Assembly: GCA_003864495.1 (NCBI GenBank)
Contig: ML133401.1
Coordinates: forward strand, 2,569,373 to 2,633,372
DNA from: Nemopilema nomurai
Lineage: Eukaryota > Cnidaria > Scyphozoa > Rhizostomeae > Rhizostomatidae
Length of the DNA: 64,000 nt
Direction: 5' to 3'
The notes below the pieces were generated by a model. That model was not told the origin of the DNA. It saw only the letters and a list, made by a program, of their open reading frames with translations, and did not search any database. Shown here piece after piece: positions 38,354 to 51,400 of the stretch (positions within the stretch are counted from its first letter, which is position 1; each line of letters begins with the position of its first letter). The translations under genes and the position numbers were made by a program.

Positions 38354-39405
38354 TGTGATAAGGAAGTGGTATATCTTGCTTTTTCCTGCTCAAATCTTTT
38401 AATGAATGGCTTTTAATTATATTATGAAAAGTCATTCATTTTTTTTCGATTGGTACATAGATAGTGAGAAGCTGCAGTTTGTGGCAGGACATGCAATTTC
38501 AAGCATCCTACCTACTAAGAAACAGTTGAAAAATTATTTCCTGTGCCTCTTTGCAATTGTGCTCTGGAGAACAGGATTGTAAATGAGATTTTAGGTGGAT
38601 TTTTTATTTCTAAACCATTTATAGTTCACATAGGCAGCCATTGATATTGGCCAAAAACAACTTGTTCCCCCAGCATATGGTTATTCTAAAAAACTAAAAA
38701 TTTAGAATGAGAAAACAGATAGAATGATAGTGTGAAAGTTACCCAAAACTTCTCAAGACATATTGTTTTGTTGGTCAGTCTTGTAAAGATTTTGAAATGA
38801 ACTCTGTTACAGTTTAAGTCATTTTGCACTGTTATAACATCTGGACTGCTATGTCGCTAAACAATCTTGTTAATCTTTCTGACCAGTACTTTTTATATTA
38901 ACAACTACTAAAATTTGTTGTGAGGTATATTAAAGTCTTAGGTTGTTCAATATTTCAAGTACAAGTTAGAAACAATGAAATGGAGACAACTTCAGATACC
39001 ACATAAATTCTTCTGTCTGTGTATAGGCTTCTGCGAAAGATATTTGCTTATTTCTATGAAAAGACAAAATTAAACAAGACAGAAAGAAAGAGATATGTGT
39101 TCTGGCAATGTGACTCCCTGGAGAGCTTAAATGTGACTCACTGGTAATATTTGGTTGCCGTTACCTTACTGTAACTTACCAGAAGTACCTATCTCTGAAG
39201 TACTCAATTGCCTGATGTATGCATTAATAATATTGGTCAACAGCACAGGGTACATTGACCGAAAGAATGTATGTGGCTTAAGAGTCTGATGGAAACTTTA
39301 GCTTTTTCGAACAAAGTCATTCCAATGGTCTAAGCACCACCTACGTCACACCTTCAGCCTCTTTCCAAAAATTCGTTGCTGTTGATGTGAGAATCGTGTT
39401 CAAAA
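38354..39405. other. Spacer between RPS19 and MCCC1
   Basis: About 1.05 kb of AT-rich sequence with no recognised exon on either strand. The right end should include the MCCC1 promoter and 5' UTR. No TATA box or other clear element was found. Confidence 0.5.
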
Positions 39406-42400
39406 ATGGCTGCCCCCAACCTTCTTGGTGGAAAAATGGCATCATTAAGTATGGTGCCTTATTTCAGCAAAGCTTTTAGGTTAGTTTCGGTTTTTTATAA
39501 CTTTGTAACCAAGCTATGCATATTTGATTTACCTAACAAGAAATATACACTTGGAATTGTCTGGTAGGGATATTAAAACAGGTGCACATCTGAGAGGGTT
39601 TTCGTTTATATTTTTGCGCAATGATTCAATTTCACACGCAGTAAAGGTGTATTCAAACCAGAAAACTGTGGCAAGATGTTGTCAAATGTGTTCTACATTT
39701 ATGCAGAGAAAATTCAAATGCACTCGTTTTTAAACATTAGAAACATGATGAAAAAGATTATGAAAGTTGAAAAATTATTATCATCCGTCACTCTAAATTA
39801 GAGTCTTATATCTCAAGTTGTTCTTAAGATTTCATTCGGCTTTTCTACAAAAGTATTTCATTAACGAAACGATAATTAACTGAGGCATCATTTTTGCAAA
39901 GCTACTGAACTGCACACCTTGGGATTTTTGGATGCACACCCAAAATCTCATCAGTTAGTGAAGTGTGTCAAAATGTCCAAACAGACCACAAGTCGAAGGG
40001 TAAACTGTCTGTTTTATACCAGATCTCAAGAGCGAGAAAAAATGTCATCACTTGTTGATGTTTGAAAATTGAAATGACAAATTTCTGAATTTCAAAAATA
40101 TGTGCTCGCAGTGGCTTGTTACTAGTTTGCAATTTTTATCAATTTATTTTCACTTGCAAAATTGCCTCACCTACATACAAGCCGAAAGTATAAAATTTTC
40201 CCTCATGCTTTGTAAAAGCCATCACTGGAAAGATCCATTTATCAATAGCAACACAATTCACAAAAGAGCATGTTATATCATAAGATGTTTAAATAATTCA
40301 AGAAAGTTCAAATATTATTGATCAATACCTGTGCTCATCTCAGACAGCTCTTTTGTTTAAGTATTCATGATGTTATATTTTGTTTTAAGGAGCCCTGGTT
40401 TTCTTCGTTACAACATTCAATCTGTCAACCAGATGTGTTCCTGTAGTAGTAGTGCAAAGCACAATTTAGGTAGGTAGACTTTATTTATTTGTTCTCTGCC
40501 AGACTGTTAAAATACCTAGTCTGTGCAGCCTTTGCTGTTGCTAATAGCATATAAGTCATATGTATAAGAAATAGAGAAGTGGTTTTCCTTGCATTTTCTG
40601 AATTTGAGATTTTTTAAATTGATTGTTAAATTGATATTTCACAATGCAGAGCCCTTCAATCATAACTAATATTAAAAAGATGAATCATGATAACTACACA
40701 ATAAAATTTTGAAATTAAATATTTGTGTCCAAGTTGTGTTGATACCCACTTCCTGGATAATTTTTTCCTTCAATATGTACTCAAAATCACAGGCCCATGG
40801 CTTCTTATGTTGTGAGCAATGCAAGCCTTGAAGAACATTTTTAGCTGCAATCAAAAGTCTAGAAAGTACTAAGCATAGTGATCTTAATAAACTATATAAC
40901 AGGAATTGAAATATTGTTGTTTTCTTCTTTACAGCAAGTAAAAAATATTTCATGATATGTTCGGTTGTTTCTCTTAACTGAGTGAATCAGTTTCAAAGCT
41001 TTCAAATTGGCCAAACCTTTACACACTTTTGGTATAATTATGTTTGGTATCATAAAGTTAGGACAGCTTTGATTTTAATGATCTTTGATGTAGCTTGATA
41101 AATGCAGGTTTGTTTTGATAAAAGTTGGAGAAATGAAGCTTTTTTTGACTTCTTATTGTTGGAGGTAAGCCTTAAAAATGGCTCTCTTGTACAGGATTTA
41201 AAAACTGGCCCCTTGCAATAAAGTAAGACTGAATGTTTACTGGAAACAAGGCTGTTGTGTCTTGAAGTAACTTGTATCCATCATGGCAATAATAAAAAAC
41301 CAAAAGAGCATTGTTGGTACTTGGGAACTTATTCTTAACTAGTTAGGACTACATGATAAATTTTTTTCGTAATCACTCAAAAATTTAAAATGGCATTTGT
41401 AGCAAGGAAAGATGCAGGGTCTCCTCACCACAAATGCCACTTACAATGTTCTAAGAAATAACAATGGTAAATTAACAATAGATGAAAAAGTAAATATACA
41501 TATACATGCTATATCAAGACAAAGAAAAAGAACAAAAAAAGAAAAAATCAAGAAAAAAGGAAAAAGGGGGGCTAGGCCTCTGTTTTCCATATATTGGGGT
41601 ATCCTATACTAAGGGTAACATAACAAATATGGTTGGCTCATTTTTCTTGGCAATCAACATGTCACTAAGAGTAGAAAGATATGATTACTGCAAATTTTTA
41701 ATATATAATTTCATTTGTGTTTAATCAAATGTTTAATTGCTAAAGATGCTGGCAAAGAGATTGGTGCATTTTGAAAAAGGAAAACAGATTTTGCCTTATT
41801 TTTCTTTCTTACGAGAGTACTTTATCTCCAAACAGTCACGCCAAGGCCAATTTCAAAAGTTTTGATTGCCAACAGAGGTGAAATAGCATGCAGGGTGATA
41901 AAGAGTGCAAAAAATATGGGTATTCGCACTGTAGCTGTCTACAGTGATGCAGACAAGTCTTCAATGCATGTGGACCTGGTGAGACAATTCAACAATGATA
42001 ACTCTTGTTTTAAATTTCCATTTATTTATTCATTGTCCATTGATATCATTAATTTTTATTCCATTTGACATGCTTTTTTCACATTCCTACTGTCAATAGA
42101 ATCCACAGCAAAGTTTCAATCTAGGTTTCTCTTAATTAATTGGCTTAAGCATTCTTTCAAGCTTGTTACTTCATAGCATCCACCTGTTTCATTGTGTGTT
42201 TATTTCATGGTTTGTTTTGAATTTTATTCATTCTCTTTTTTTACCAGCTTATGTTTTTCATTTTGTATCTGTGACAATATTCACCGGCAAATGTTCGTCA
42301 AATGGTTTTTGTATTGTATATGAATGTGTAAACTATCCACAGTGGGAACTTATTTCTTGTCCAGAACATCAAAGTATCTAAGTTCTGATTGAATTCAAAT

Positions 42401-45400
42401 ATTTTCACATTTACATACTAAGCATTCATCTTTTTTCACATATACTGCGCATGGGCTATTGACAACTTTGTATAGTCATATAAATTGTTTGACCATCTTA
42501 GAGTATGCCTAATGCATTTCAAGAAATTGTCTAATACTAGGCCAATCAGTTGTCATCTTTTATTTTTTGCAAGTTGATGGCTACATTCACAAGTAAATGC
42601 TTGTGATTTAGTTAATGTCTTGTAAATAAATTACAACTTTTTTCTCATTTTCAGGCTGACGAAGCTTATCACATTGGGCCCCCGCCAGTACGCGACAGCT
42701 ATCTGAGCATGGAAAAGATCATGGGGGTTGCTAAAATGAGTCGATCACAGGTCAGTGCCATGTTCAGTATGGACAAAGGACTGTTATCTGGTTTTATTTA
42801 GAGTTGGTTTGTGCAGTTTTGAAAACTAACTTTAGCTCACATTGAAACCTTGCTAGGCTAACAAACAACAGCTATGTAAGGCAACTGCCAGGCAAGTTCA
42901 GAATTCAAATATAAAGTTTTTGTTTCTTGAGACAAGAAGAGCCAAATGGAACATTTATAGGCCTGGCCTTCTTGAGACACAAAAAATAGTTATATCCAGT
43001 CATACCAAGCAATAGATGCTCATTCTTGTTTGCTTATTGCCATATCTCTCCTATTCACAGGCCATTCATCCTGGGTATGGATTCTTATCAGAAAAACCTG
43101 AATTTGCTGACCTCTGTGAAACTGAAGATGTTATCTTCATTGGCCCACCATCATCCGCAATTCGTGATATGGGTATAAAGAGGTGAGGGTTCTATTTTGA
43201 TCAATGTTCAATATATTTTGCCACATGAATTGGGCCAATGGAGTTCTTCGCAACATATCTGTCAGGAAGTGTCATTCTTTTGTTCTCTTCCTGATGTTTT
43301 TTGAAAATTCATTTGTGCAGCATTAAGACTTCATTAAGTTATTTAACAAGCTGTTTCCAAATATGTCACGCAAAATTTTTTGTGGATTTTTTTGAATTTT
43401 ATAGAAATGTGCTCCTAATTTTTGACGTAAAAGTTGTAGATTTTTTTTGTTTGATGAGGTGTCATTCTTTGAGAGTTAGAATAGCTGTTACTTGCATGGA
43501 AATATGTTCCACAGGATATTTTTTTGACGTTTTCCATATCATATTACACTTCTACATTATCATTTTACCTATGTAATCTATATATATATCATTTTATATT
43601 AATTTTATTAATGTTTTCCTACTTCCCCTAGTACGTCAAAGGCAATCATGAGTGCAGCCGGTGTGCCTATAATCGAAGGTTACCATGGAGACGAGCAAGG
43701 TGTCCAGCATCTAAAAAACGAGGCTGAAAGAATCGGGTACAGTTTATGACGTCAGTTTTTCCGATGCAGGATAACTAAGTCAGACACGTTTACGATACAT
43801 TGCTGCTATTTACCTGATAAAGGCATGCGAAGTGTTATCGCTGTGTCGCCTTTGACATTATCAGCAGCCAGGGATATTTTGACTTCGACTTTAATCCTAT
43901 TTTTTTAAACTTAAACTTTCCCCCTGCATTTCTTCTTAATTGAAAATTGTTCAAGCTACTAGAAGATGAAACAACTAGCGTGAAAAATTGTGACATGAAT
44001 ATTAATCTTTCGCTTAGATTTTGTAGATTAACTTGAAGTAATTCAAATACTTGGAGAATGCATTCTGTTTTGCAGTCAAAATACTTTTTTCTTGTTAATG
44101 AGGAGACTTTGAGTAGAAAGGTCAGAGCTGTTCTAAGACAGTTCAAGAATAATCTCTCTCCTTGCCTCTGGGGTATTCACATCAACGATGCCAACGCCCT
44201 TGCGACACTCATTTGCATGTTGAGACTGTAGAAGCATTCCTATAGTGTTATGAGGTCAAATCAATGGATTTTTTTCATTTTCATAGGTATCCAGTGATGA
44301 TCAAGGCAGTTAGGGGTGGCGGTGGAAAGGTAAAGTTCCCTAAAGTTATCTAAAGTTCTCCAAAATTCCCTGAAGTTCTCTAAAATTCCCTAAAGTTCTC
44401 TAAGGTTCCCTAAAGTTCCCTCAAGTTCTCTAAAGTTCCCTAAAGTTCTCTAAAATTCCCCAAAGTATTCTTAAGTTCCCTAAAGTTCTCTACAGTTCCG
44501 TAAAGTTTTCTTAAGTTTCTTTATGTTCTCTAAAGTTTCCTAAAGTTTTCTAAAATTCCCTGAAGTTCTTTTAAGTTCCCTAAAGTTCTCTTAAGTTCCC
44601 TAAAGTTATCTAATACTCTCTAACGTTTTCTTAATTTCCCTAAAGTTCTCTAAAGTTCCCTAAAAGCATTATCTAAACTATATCCACCGCTCGTCAAGTT
44701 GAATACAAAGAAGCGACAACATTTGAATTAAGCGAGGACTGCATCTTTCCAAACAAGATTCAAACAGGCTTACGTTTAACCATCAGCAAAAAGAACTTGA
44801 GTCGTGTATGACCTTGTCATTGCTAAGAGTGTCCCAAACAGGCATCCTGCCAACCTTACGCAGGAGGCCTCCCAATGCCTACGCTCCGCAACGTCCGCCA
44901 CAAGCACCATTTATGATCATTGAATCAATTTAAGGGCGTTTCTAATGTGAAATCTTTCCAAATATTGTTTTGTAGTAATTGCTTGTGAGGTCTCTCTTGA
45001 TCGCTGTCCTCGTTCAGTAACTTTTTCGGACACTTTCAAATTAGATTCTAGCTAGACTGCATTGTTATCTGTTTTTTATTCTATTTTCATGACATTAAAC
45101 ATCAAATACGCTTGCTTAAATCCGCTTCAGCAGAAAGTTAATTGTGACCTATGTTTGTTGAGCGTGTTCTGAAACTTCCTTTTGCTCAGGGCATGAGAAT
45201 TGCGATGAAGGAAAGTGATTTTGAATCAGCACTGGAGTCTGCCAAGAGGGAGTCTCGAAATGCATTTGGAGATGAGAACATGCTAGTTGAAAAGTTTGTC
45301 GAACGTCCAAGGTAAGTCCTATCAATCGAAAGCTCTAGTTAGGCCTTTTCAGCCTCATTGTTTTGAAGGGCACGTTCCCGAGAAGTATTTTCTTCGTGAA

Positions 45401-48400
45401 ACCCCAGTTTCGTCGCTTGCAACCGGGTTTTCGTGGGCTTCGTTGTTTACGTCACAGCATTGAGTGTATTCTGCTGTTTCTTCAGGCACGTCGAGGTCCA
45501 AGTGTTTGCGGACCGGTACGGAAAGACGGTCTACCTCTTCGAACGAGACTGCAGCGTGCAAAGGAGGCACCAGAAAATCATCGAAGAGGCTCCAGCTGTA
45601 AGTAGTTTTGTTTGATCATCCAGAGCTCGTTTTATACAGGCATTGGGGTGATTCACGGGGCTCTTACCCTACATATGACGCATAAAAGAAAAAGTGCAGA
45701 AGACACTCGAATTTTTGTTATGTCAGAATGCTGTAGCCTGGCATTATTAACCTCGTTTCTGTGCTGATACCAGAATAGACGTAACGGAAAATGAAATTGA
45801 TTAACCTCGTTTTCAACTTGGCCTCGTTTTCAACATTTCTTAACAACAAAGGTAGCCATTGTCCCTTCTGCCGTTCCCTGTTTTGGGCCTACGAGGTGTA
45901 TTTCTTTATGGTAGCGGAAATACAAATTTTTCCTATTTTTGGTTTCGCCATGCAAAAATTATGGTTCCATTGTGTCATGAGTGCTATTTTGAAGTTCTGC
46001 TATATGAAGCATTTGTCCACATTTTGTCAAAAATATTGAGCGGCATTAAAGTTTGGTATTTCAATAAAACTGCAATACAATTTACACCCTTTTCTTCGAA
46101 AAGTTTAATTTGCCGTTGTTGTATGTCTTTTCATCACACTTAGAAGTTCTCTTCAAACTAAAACATTCCTCTTTTCAAGGGAGCGTGCATATGAGGCTGC
46201 CCTTAAGTTCGAGGCGGGCATCAATTCGAGGCTGGTTTTCTTTTATATCCGCATATAATTTATCTCAGCATTTTAAGAGTGGCTTCCGCCAAAATGCGGC
46301 CTTTTTTAGTGGGATTTTGGCATAAACGTTTTCATCCAACGCAATACTAAACTATCAACGTTATTAAACATTTGAATTCCCCAGAAAATAACCTAGCTTT
46401 TGTTATTTCTTGGATGAAATATGAGATCTTTAAAGTAGCAATTTTATCAGTGAGAAAACAAAGACTTAACTCAAAGCTTTATTGACAGTACTTTTGTGAG
46501 AATATATTTTCTGTCATCGACCGCCGTCTTTTGTACCTGAATTGATAAGTTTCATCGACCACTGCCCTTTTTGTTTTGCTTTCAACTAGAACATGTCCTA
46601 TCTGTAATTACGTACAGTAACAGTAGCAGTAGAACCCTTGAGGGCCATAAATTGTCTTAGATATCATCATAGACTCTTTCCCGTTGAACGAATTCTAAAT
46701 TGACGTCACCTCCTATTTTTCTCTTCTTAACCAAAAGTTTGCATAACCCTTCTCTGTTTTCTAAAGTGGTGTTATTAGAAGCCTCTAGTCGGGAAAGCTT
46801 GACATTCATAGCTTGTTTTAACAGCTTGATTTAAACGTTCGATTCTTCATTTAAGCGTACTGATCTGGTTTGAAACCTTTTTAGTTATTCTCAGGATGTT
46901 CTTAGATTTTACTCCTGAAAATCAGTTTTCATGTCTTATTATTGTAGTCATAAGAATGCACTTTGCAACGTTAAGTTCATTTGGTAAATACTTAGTTTAT
47001 TTTCATTTCATACATTGATGGAGCTTATATTGGCGTTTTTAGCCTGGGATTTCGAGCGATGTAAGGAGAGAAATTGGGGAGGCGGCAGTGCGGGCTGCGC
47101 AGGCGGTGGGATATGTTGGTGCAGGCAAGTAGAATGCCCCTTTGATTGCAGCAGTCATGTGACCGCCAGCCTTTGTGACTCTCATGTGTTGAGAAAGTAG
47201 AAAATTAATTTCGGAAGGATCATCTGACCTTATTGCTTTATTTATTGCCATTTATTGAGGATTGCCTTGGGCAAAAAGCATGCTTGCAAGCTTAGATGCT
47301 TGATGGGGTCGAATTGGCGGTTTGGTTAGCCTGAATTGCATTTCCGGGTATTCCCTGCAATTGGTTAACAGCTTTGTACTTTGACAGTAATTTCCTAGAA
47401 ATGTCTAGCAAATAGCTTGATGGTTTGCAGCATACTTCCTGGTCAAGATTTATTGCCTGCTGCATATGGGAGATAATTTTTTAATTGATTTAGCTAGATT
47501 GGGAAGCAGAAAAGTTCAGTGATAAATTTGAAGGTTTCCCCTGTGCTTTTTCAGTTTTTGACATAAATCGTTTGCATTTTAATAGTAATGGTTTTTGTTT
47601 TGTTTTTCATGACCTTTCAGGAACTGTCGAGTTCATAATGGATAAAAACCAGCAGTTTTATTTCATGGAGATGAACACAAGGTTACAGGTAAGTTCAACA
47701 ACTTTTGTTTGTGCCGTTATCCCCCCTAAAGTATACAGAATAGGTTAGCAAATTCCAGAAAGACAAAGTTCCTTTTCGAAACTCTCCACCCACCTTGTGA
47801 CTCACTTTTACTTCTGCACACTTACATTGTGATCATGTGCCACTTCGCTGTACTTACGTTGTAGTCACATGCTATTTGTGTGCATTCAGATCTGATCACA
47901 TGATCTGATCACCTTGTGATCACATGATATTTCTGGTCACTCTTCTTAGTTGTGTTCACGTGCTTGCAATAGTTATGCCACTTTTTAAGGTTATTAATGT
48001 GCAATTTATACTGAAGCGCCACTTGTATCAACCGAAAACGATATTATCAATTTGAAGATATTTTTCCTCTATGTACCAAACATGTTTATACCTTGGCAGG
48101 ATGCTTAAACCATGTATGCGATATGAATCCAGTGAAAGTCCAATTAGCATTTTTATTGACTTCAGTGAGCGAATTTGGCCTTTTGTTACTGAGTGCCTTT
48201 ATTTTCAAGGTTGAGCACCCTGTGACGGAGTTCATCACCGGCCTCGATCTGGTTGAACTGCAGCTGCGTGTTGCTGGCGGCGAAAAGCTTCCCTTTGACC
48301 AGAATGATCTCCGCCCCAACGGGCATGCATTCGAGGCTAGGATTTATGCTGAAGATCCCGAGAGGTGAGTTCAATTGGTTTTGAGATAGGGAAGGCTGTG

Positions 48401-51400
48401 AAAGGGAAGGCTGATAAAGGGAAGGCTGTGAAAGGGAAGGCTGAGAACGGGGAGGCTGAGAACGGGAAGGCTGAGAACGGGAAGGCTGAAAAAGGGAAGG
48501 CTGAGAAAGGGAAGGCTGAGAAAGGGGAGGCTGAGAAAGGGAAGGCTGAGAAAGGGAAGGCTGAGAAAGCGAAGGCTGAGAAAGGGGAGGCTGAGAAAGG
48601 CAAGGCTGAGAAAGGGAAGGCTTAGAAAGGGAAGGCTGAGAAAGGGAAGGCTGAGAAAGGGAAGGCTGAGAAAGGGAAGGCTGAGAAAGGGAAGGCTGAG
48701 AAAGGGAAGGCTGAGAAAGAGGAGGCTGAGAAAGCGAAGGCTGAGAAAGGGGAGGCTGAGAACGGGAAGGCTGAAAAAGGGAAGGCTGAGATAGGGAAGG
48801 CTGAGAAAAGGAAGGCTGTGAAAGGGAAGGCTGAGAAAGGGAAGGCCAAGACTAGAATTACATTGCACGCTTTTTTCCTATTGACAGCTGATTGACTTCT
48901 CTGTTTAATATAGCAATGTTATTAATAGAGATCATTGCCTATATGATACCTCTCTTAATAATTTGCTGCACACTTATTTAATCTAACCACCCCCTTTCCC
49001 CTTCAGCGAATTCCTTCCTGGGGCTGGTCCCTTGATTCACCTTTCAACCCCAGACCCCGCAAGTGACGTTCGTATCGATACTGGTGTCAGACAAGGTGAG
49101 TAGTGCTCAAAATGTCTCTGCTTTTAGGAGAACAGCAGAATCCTTCCTTTTTGTCTCCATCTGTCTTTCTCTGTCTCCATCTGACTTTTTCACACTCCCA
49201 CTATCTTTTTATGTTACTTTTTGTCTGTTTCGGATCCTTAATATCTTTTGCTGTCTCTTTTTGCCTCTTTCTGTCTCTTTTTGCCTTTTTCCGACCTTTT
49301 CTGTCTCTACCTGACACTTAATGTCTCTTTCTCATTTTTACTGTCTCGTTCTGTTTCTTTTTCTCTCTTTTGCCTGTTTCTGACCCTTAATGTCTTTTGC
49401 TGTCTCTTCCTGTCTCTGTTTGCCCCTTCCTGTCTCTTTTTGCCTCCTTGCAACTTTTCTGTCTCTACCTAACTCTTTCTGTCTCTTTCTCGTTCTTGCT
49501 GTCTCTTTCTCTATTTTCTGTTTCTGATCCGTAATGTCTTTTGCTGTCTCTTCCTGTCTCTGTTTGCCCCTTCCTGTCTCTTTTTGCCTCCTTCCAACTT
49601 TTCTGTCTCTACCTAACTCTTTCTGTCTCTTTCTCGTTCTTGCTGTCTCTTTCTCTATTTTCTGTTTCTGATCCGTAATGTCTTTTGCTGTCTCTTCCTG
49701 TCTCTGTTTGCCCCTTCCTGTCTCTTTTTGCCTCCTTCCAACTTTTCTGTCTCTACCTAACTCTTTCTGTCTCTTTCTCATTCTTGCTGTCTCTTTCTCT
49801 ATTGTCTGTTTCTGATCCGTAATGTCTTGTGCTGTCTTTTTCCGACTCTTTTTGTCATTACCTGCCTGTCTCTGTCTCTTCATTTTCATTTCTTCGGAAT
49901 AATCAAAAAATTGCAAAGACCACTTCCACTAACTACAGCAAAGTATATGGAAAAAGATTTGATAATTCGGTCTAACTTTAGAAAGTCATAAAAACTTTGG
50001 CAACGTCTGTTCTTTCGCCGCGACTTTATCTTTAGAATATCCAATGTAATCGAATTAGATTTGAATGCCTGCCAGGGGAAAAAATTGCAAGGTTTTCGCG
50101 AACGTTTTACGATCAACGATAATAAGTTTTGGCTGTAGTTTTGTTTCTCAGATTTTGAGCAAATGTCAGTGGAAAACCTAATATAGTAAAGTGTTTATGC
50201 AAAAGGAAGTAATTTGCAGCATTATAGTTAGTATAAATAAATCGGAGAGAAAAACAACGTGTAGACTCACCAATACTATATAATAACAGAGAGCCTGGGT
50301 AGGATCCGAGGTCTAAAATATACAGTTAATTATGATAATTTTTTACGATGATAACAGGATTTGAGTGTGGAAATTTTTGAATTGATGTCAGTAAAGAACC
50401 CAGTTTTATTTCAACTAGTTCCTATGAACATGTAACGATTATTCTCAATAAGTTGTGTTCAACTAAAGAATGCTTCGAATGGAAATCCCACAAGAATGTT
50501 ATCCTACAAGAAGAGATTTTGTGCAAGCTTATTTTGATTTAATTAAGAACCTAAAAAACAAGAACAAAATTTTTATTTCATCTTGTGGACCAAAGGGAGT
50601 CAGCTTTGTATTTATGCCACGTGAGCCAATTTCGGCCAATTAAGTTCCAAACTTTCAGTTGTGTACCAACCCACTTAATATTTAACTCCTGTCTCACTAT
50701 TGTTTCGCTGTTTTTTCATTTTCCATAATAATAATTCACTTATGTTCTCTCAGTTGTATGCATATCTTCTGTGCCTCAAAATGAATTTATAAGCACTGCC
50801 ACTTCTACCTGATAGACGAGCCCCAAAACCCGTCCTTATCTACTCTTTGATTTGTGCCATGTCCCTTTTGAACTATTTTTTAGTTTCGTTTCGCACACTG
50901 ATAATACTGATTGTTACTATGTTATGTTTCTAAGGCGATGAAGTCACTGTACATTATGATCCGATGATTGCAAAGCTGATTGTGTGGGCAGAGAGCAGGG
51001 GCGCCGCCCTTCGAAAGCTGCAAGCCAAACTCAGGGACTACCACGTGTGTAGTGTTCATCTCTTCAGATGGGCGTTTGATTATTTATTGCTATTTTATGT
51101 TAACGTTTTCTAGACACTATCATTCTTTGCATAAGGAATGACTTAATGATATTCTTAAAAGATAGAGAAGAACCAATCTTGCAAGATAAAATGATAAGCT
51201 CATTTGCAAATAATTAAATTAGGCATTTAATTTACCCTCTTAGCTGCACTGTGCTTTTAAATGCAGAAATTTTTTTCTCGCGCACAGTAAACTATTTTTC
51301 AGCATGAGGCATCCAATCTTGTTATCACATGCTACTTCTGTAAGCTCACTTTATGATCACATGGTATTTCTAGACACTGTTGTTAAGATCACATGCTAGT

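Noticed and set aside
45355..45605. ORFs overlapping MCCC1 exon 9 on both strands
   Set aside because: They are shadow frames of a real exon; the true frame encodes the [13 protein letters not shown] biotin carboxylase segment.
48365..48868. Long ORFs on both strands (AEKGK and FSAFP/LPFLSL repeats)
   Set aside because: They are translations of the 15-bp minisatellite in an MCCC1 intron; the unit is a multiple of three, so frames stay open without selection.
49338..49916. 192-aa minus-strand ORF rich in K, R, E, Q
   Set aside because: Product of the pyrimidine-rich 144-bp repeat in MCCC1 intron 13 read on the other strand; no domain, and 144 is a multiple of three.
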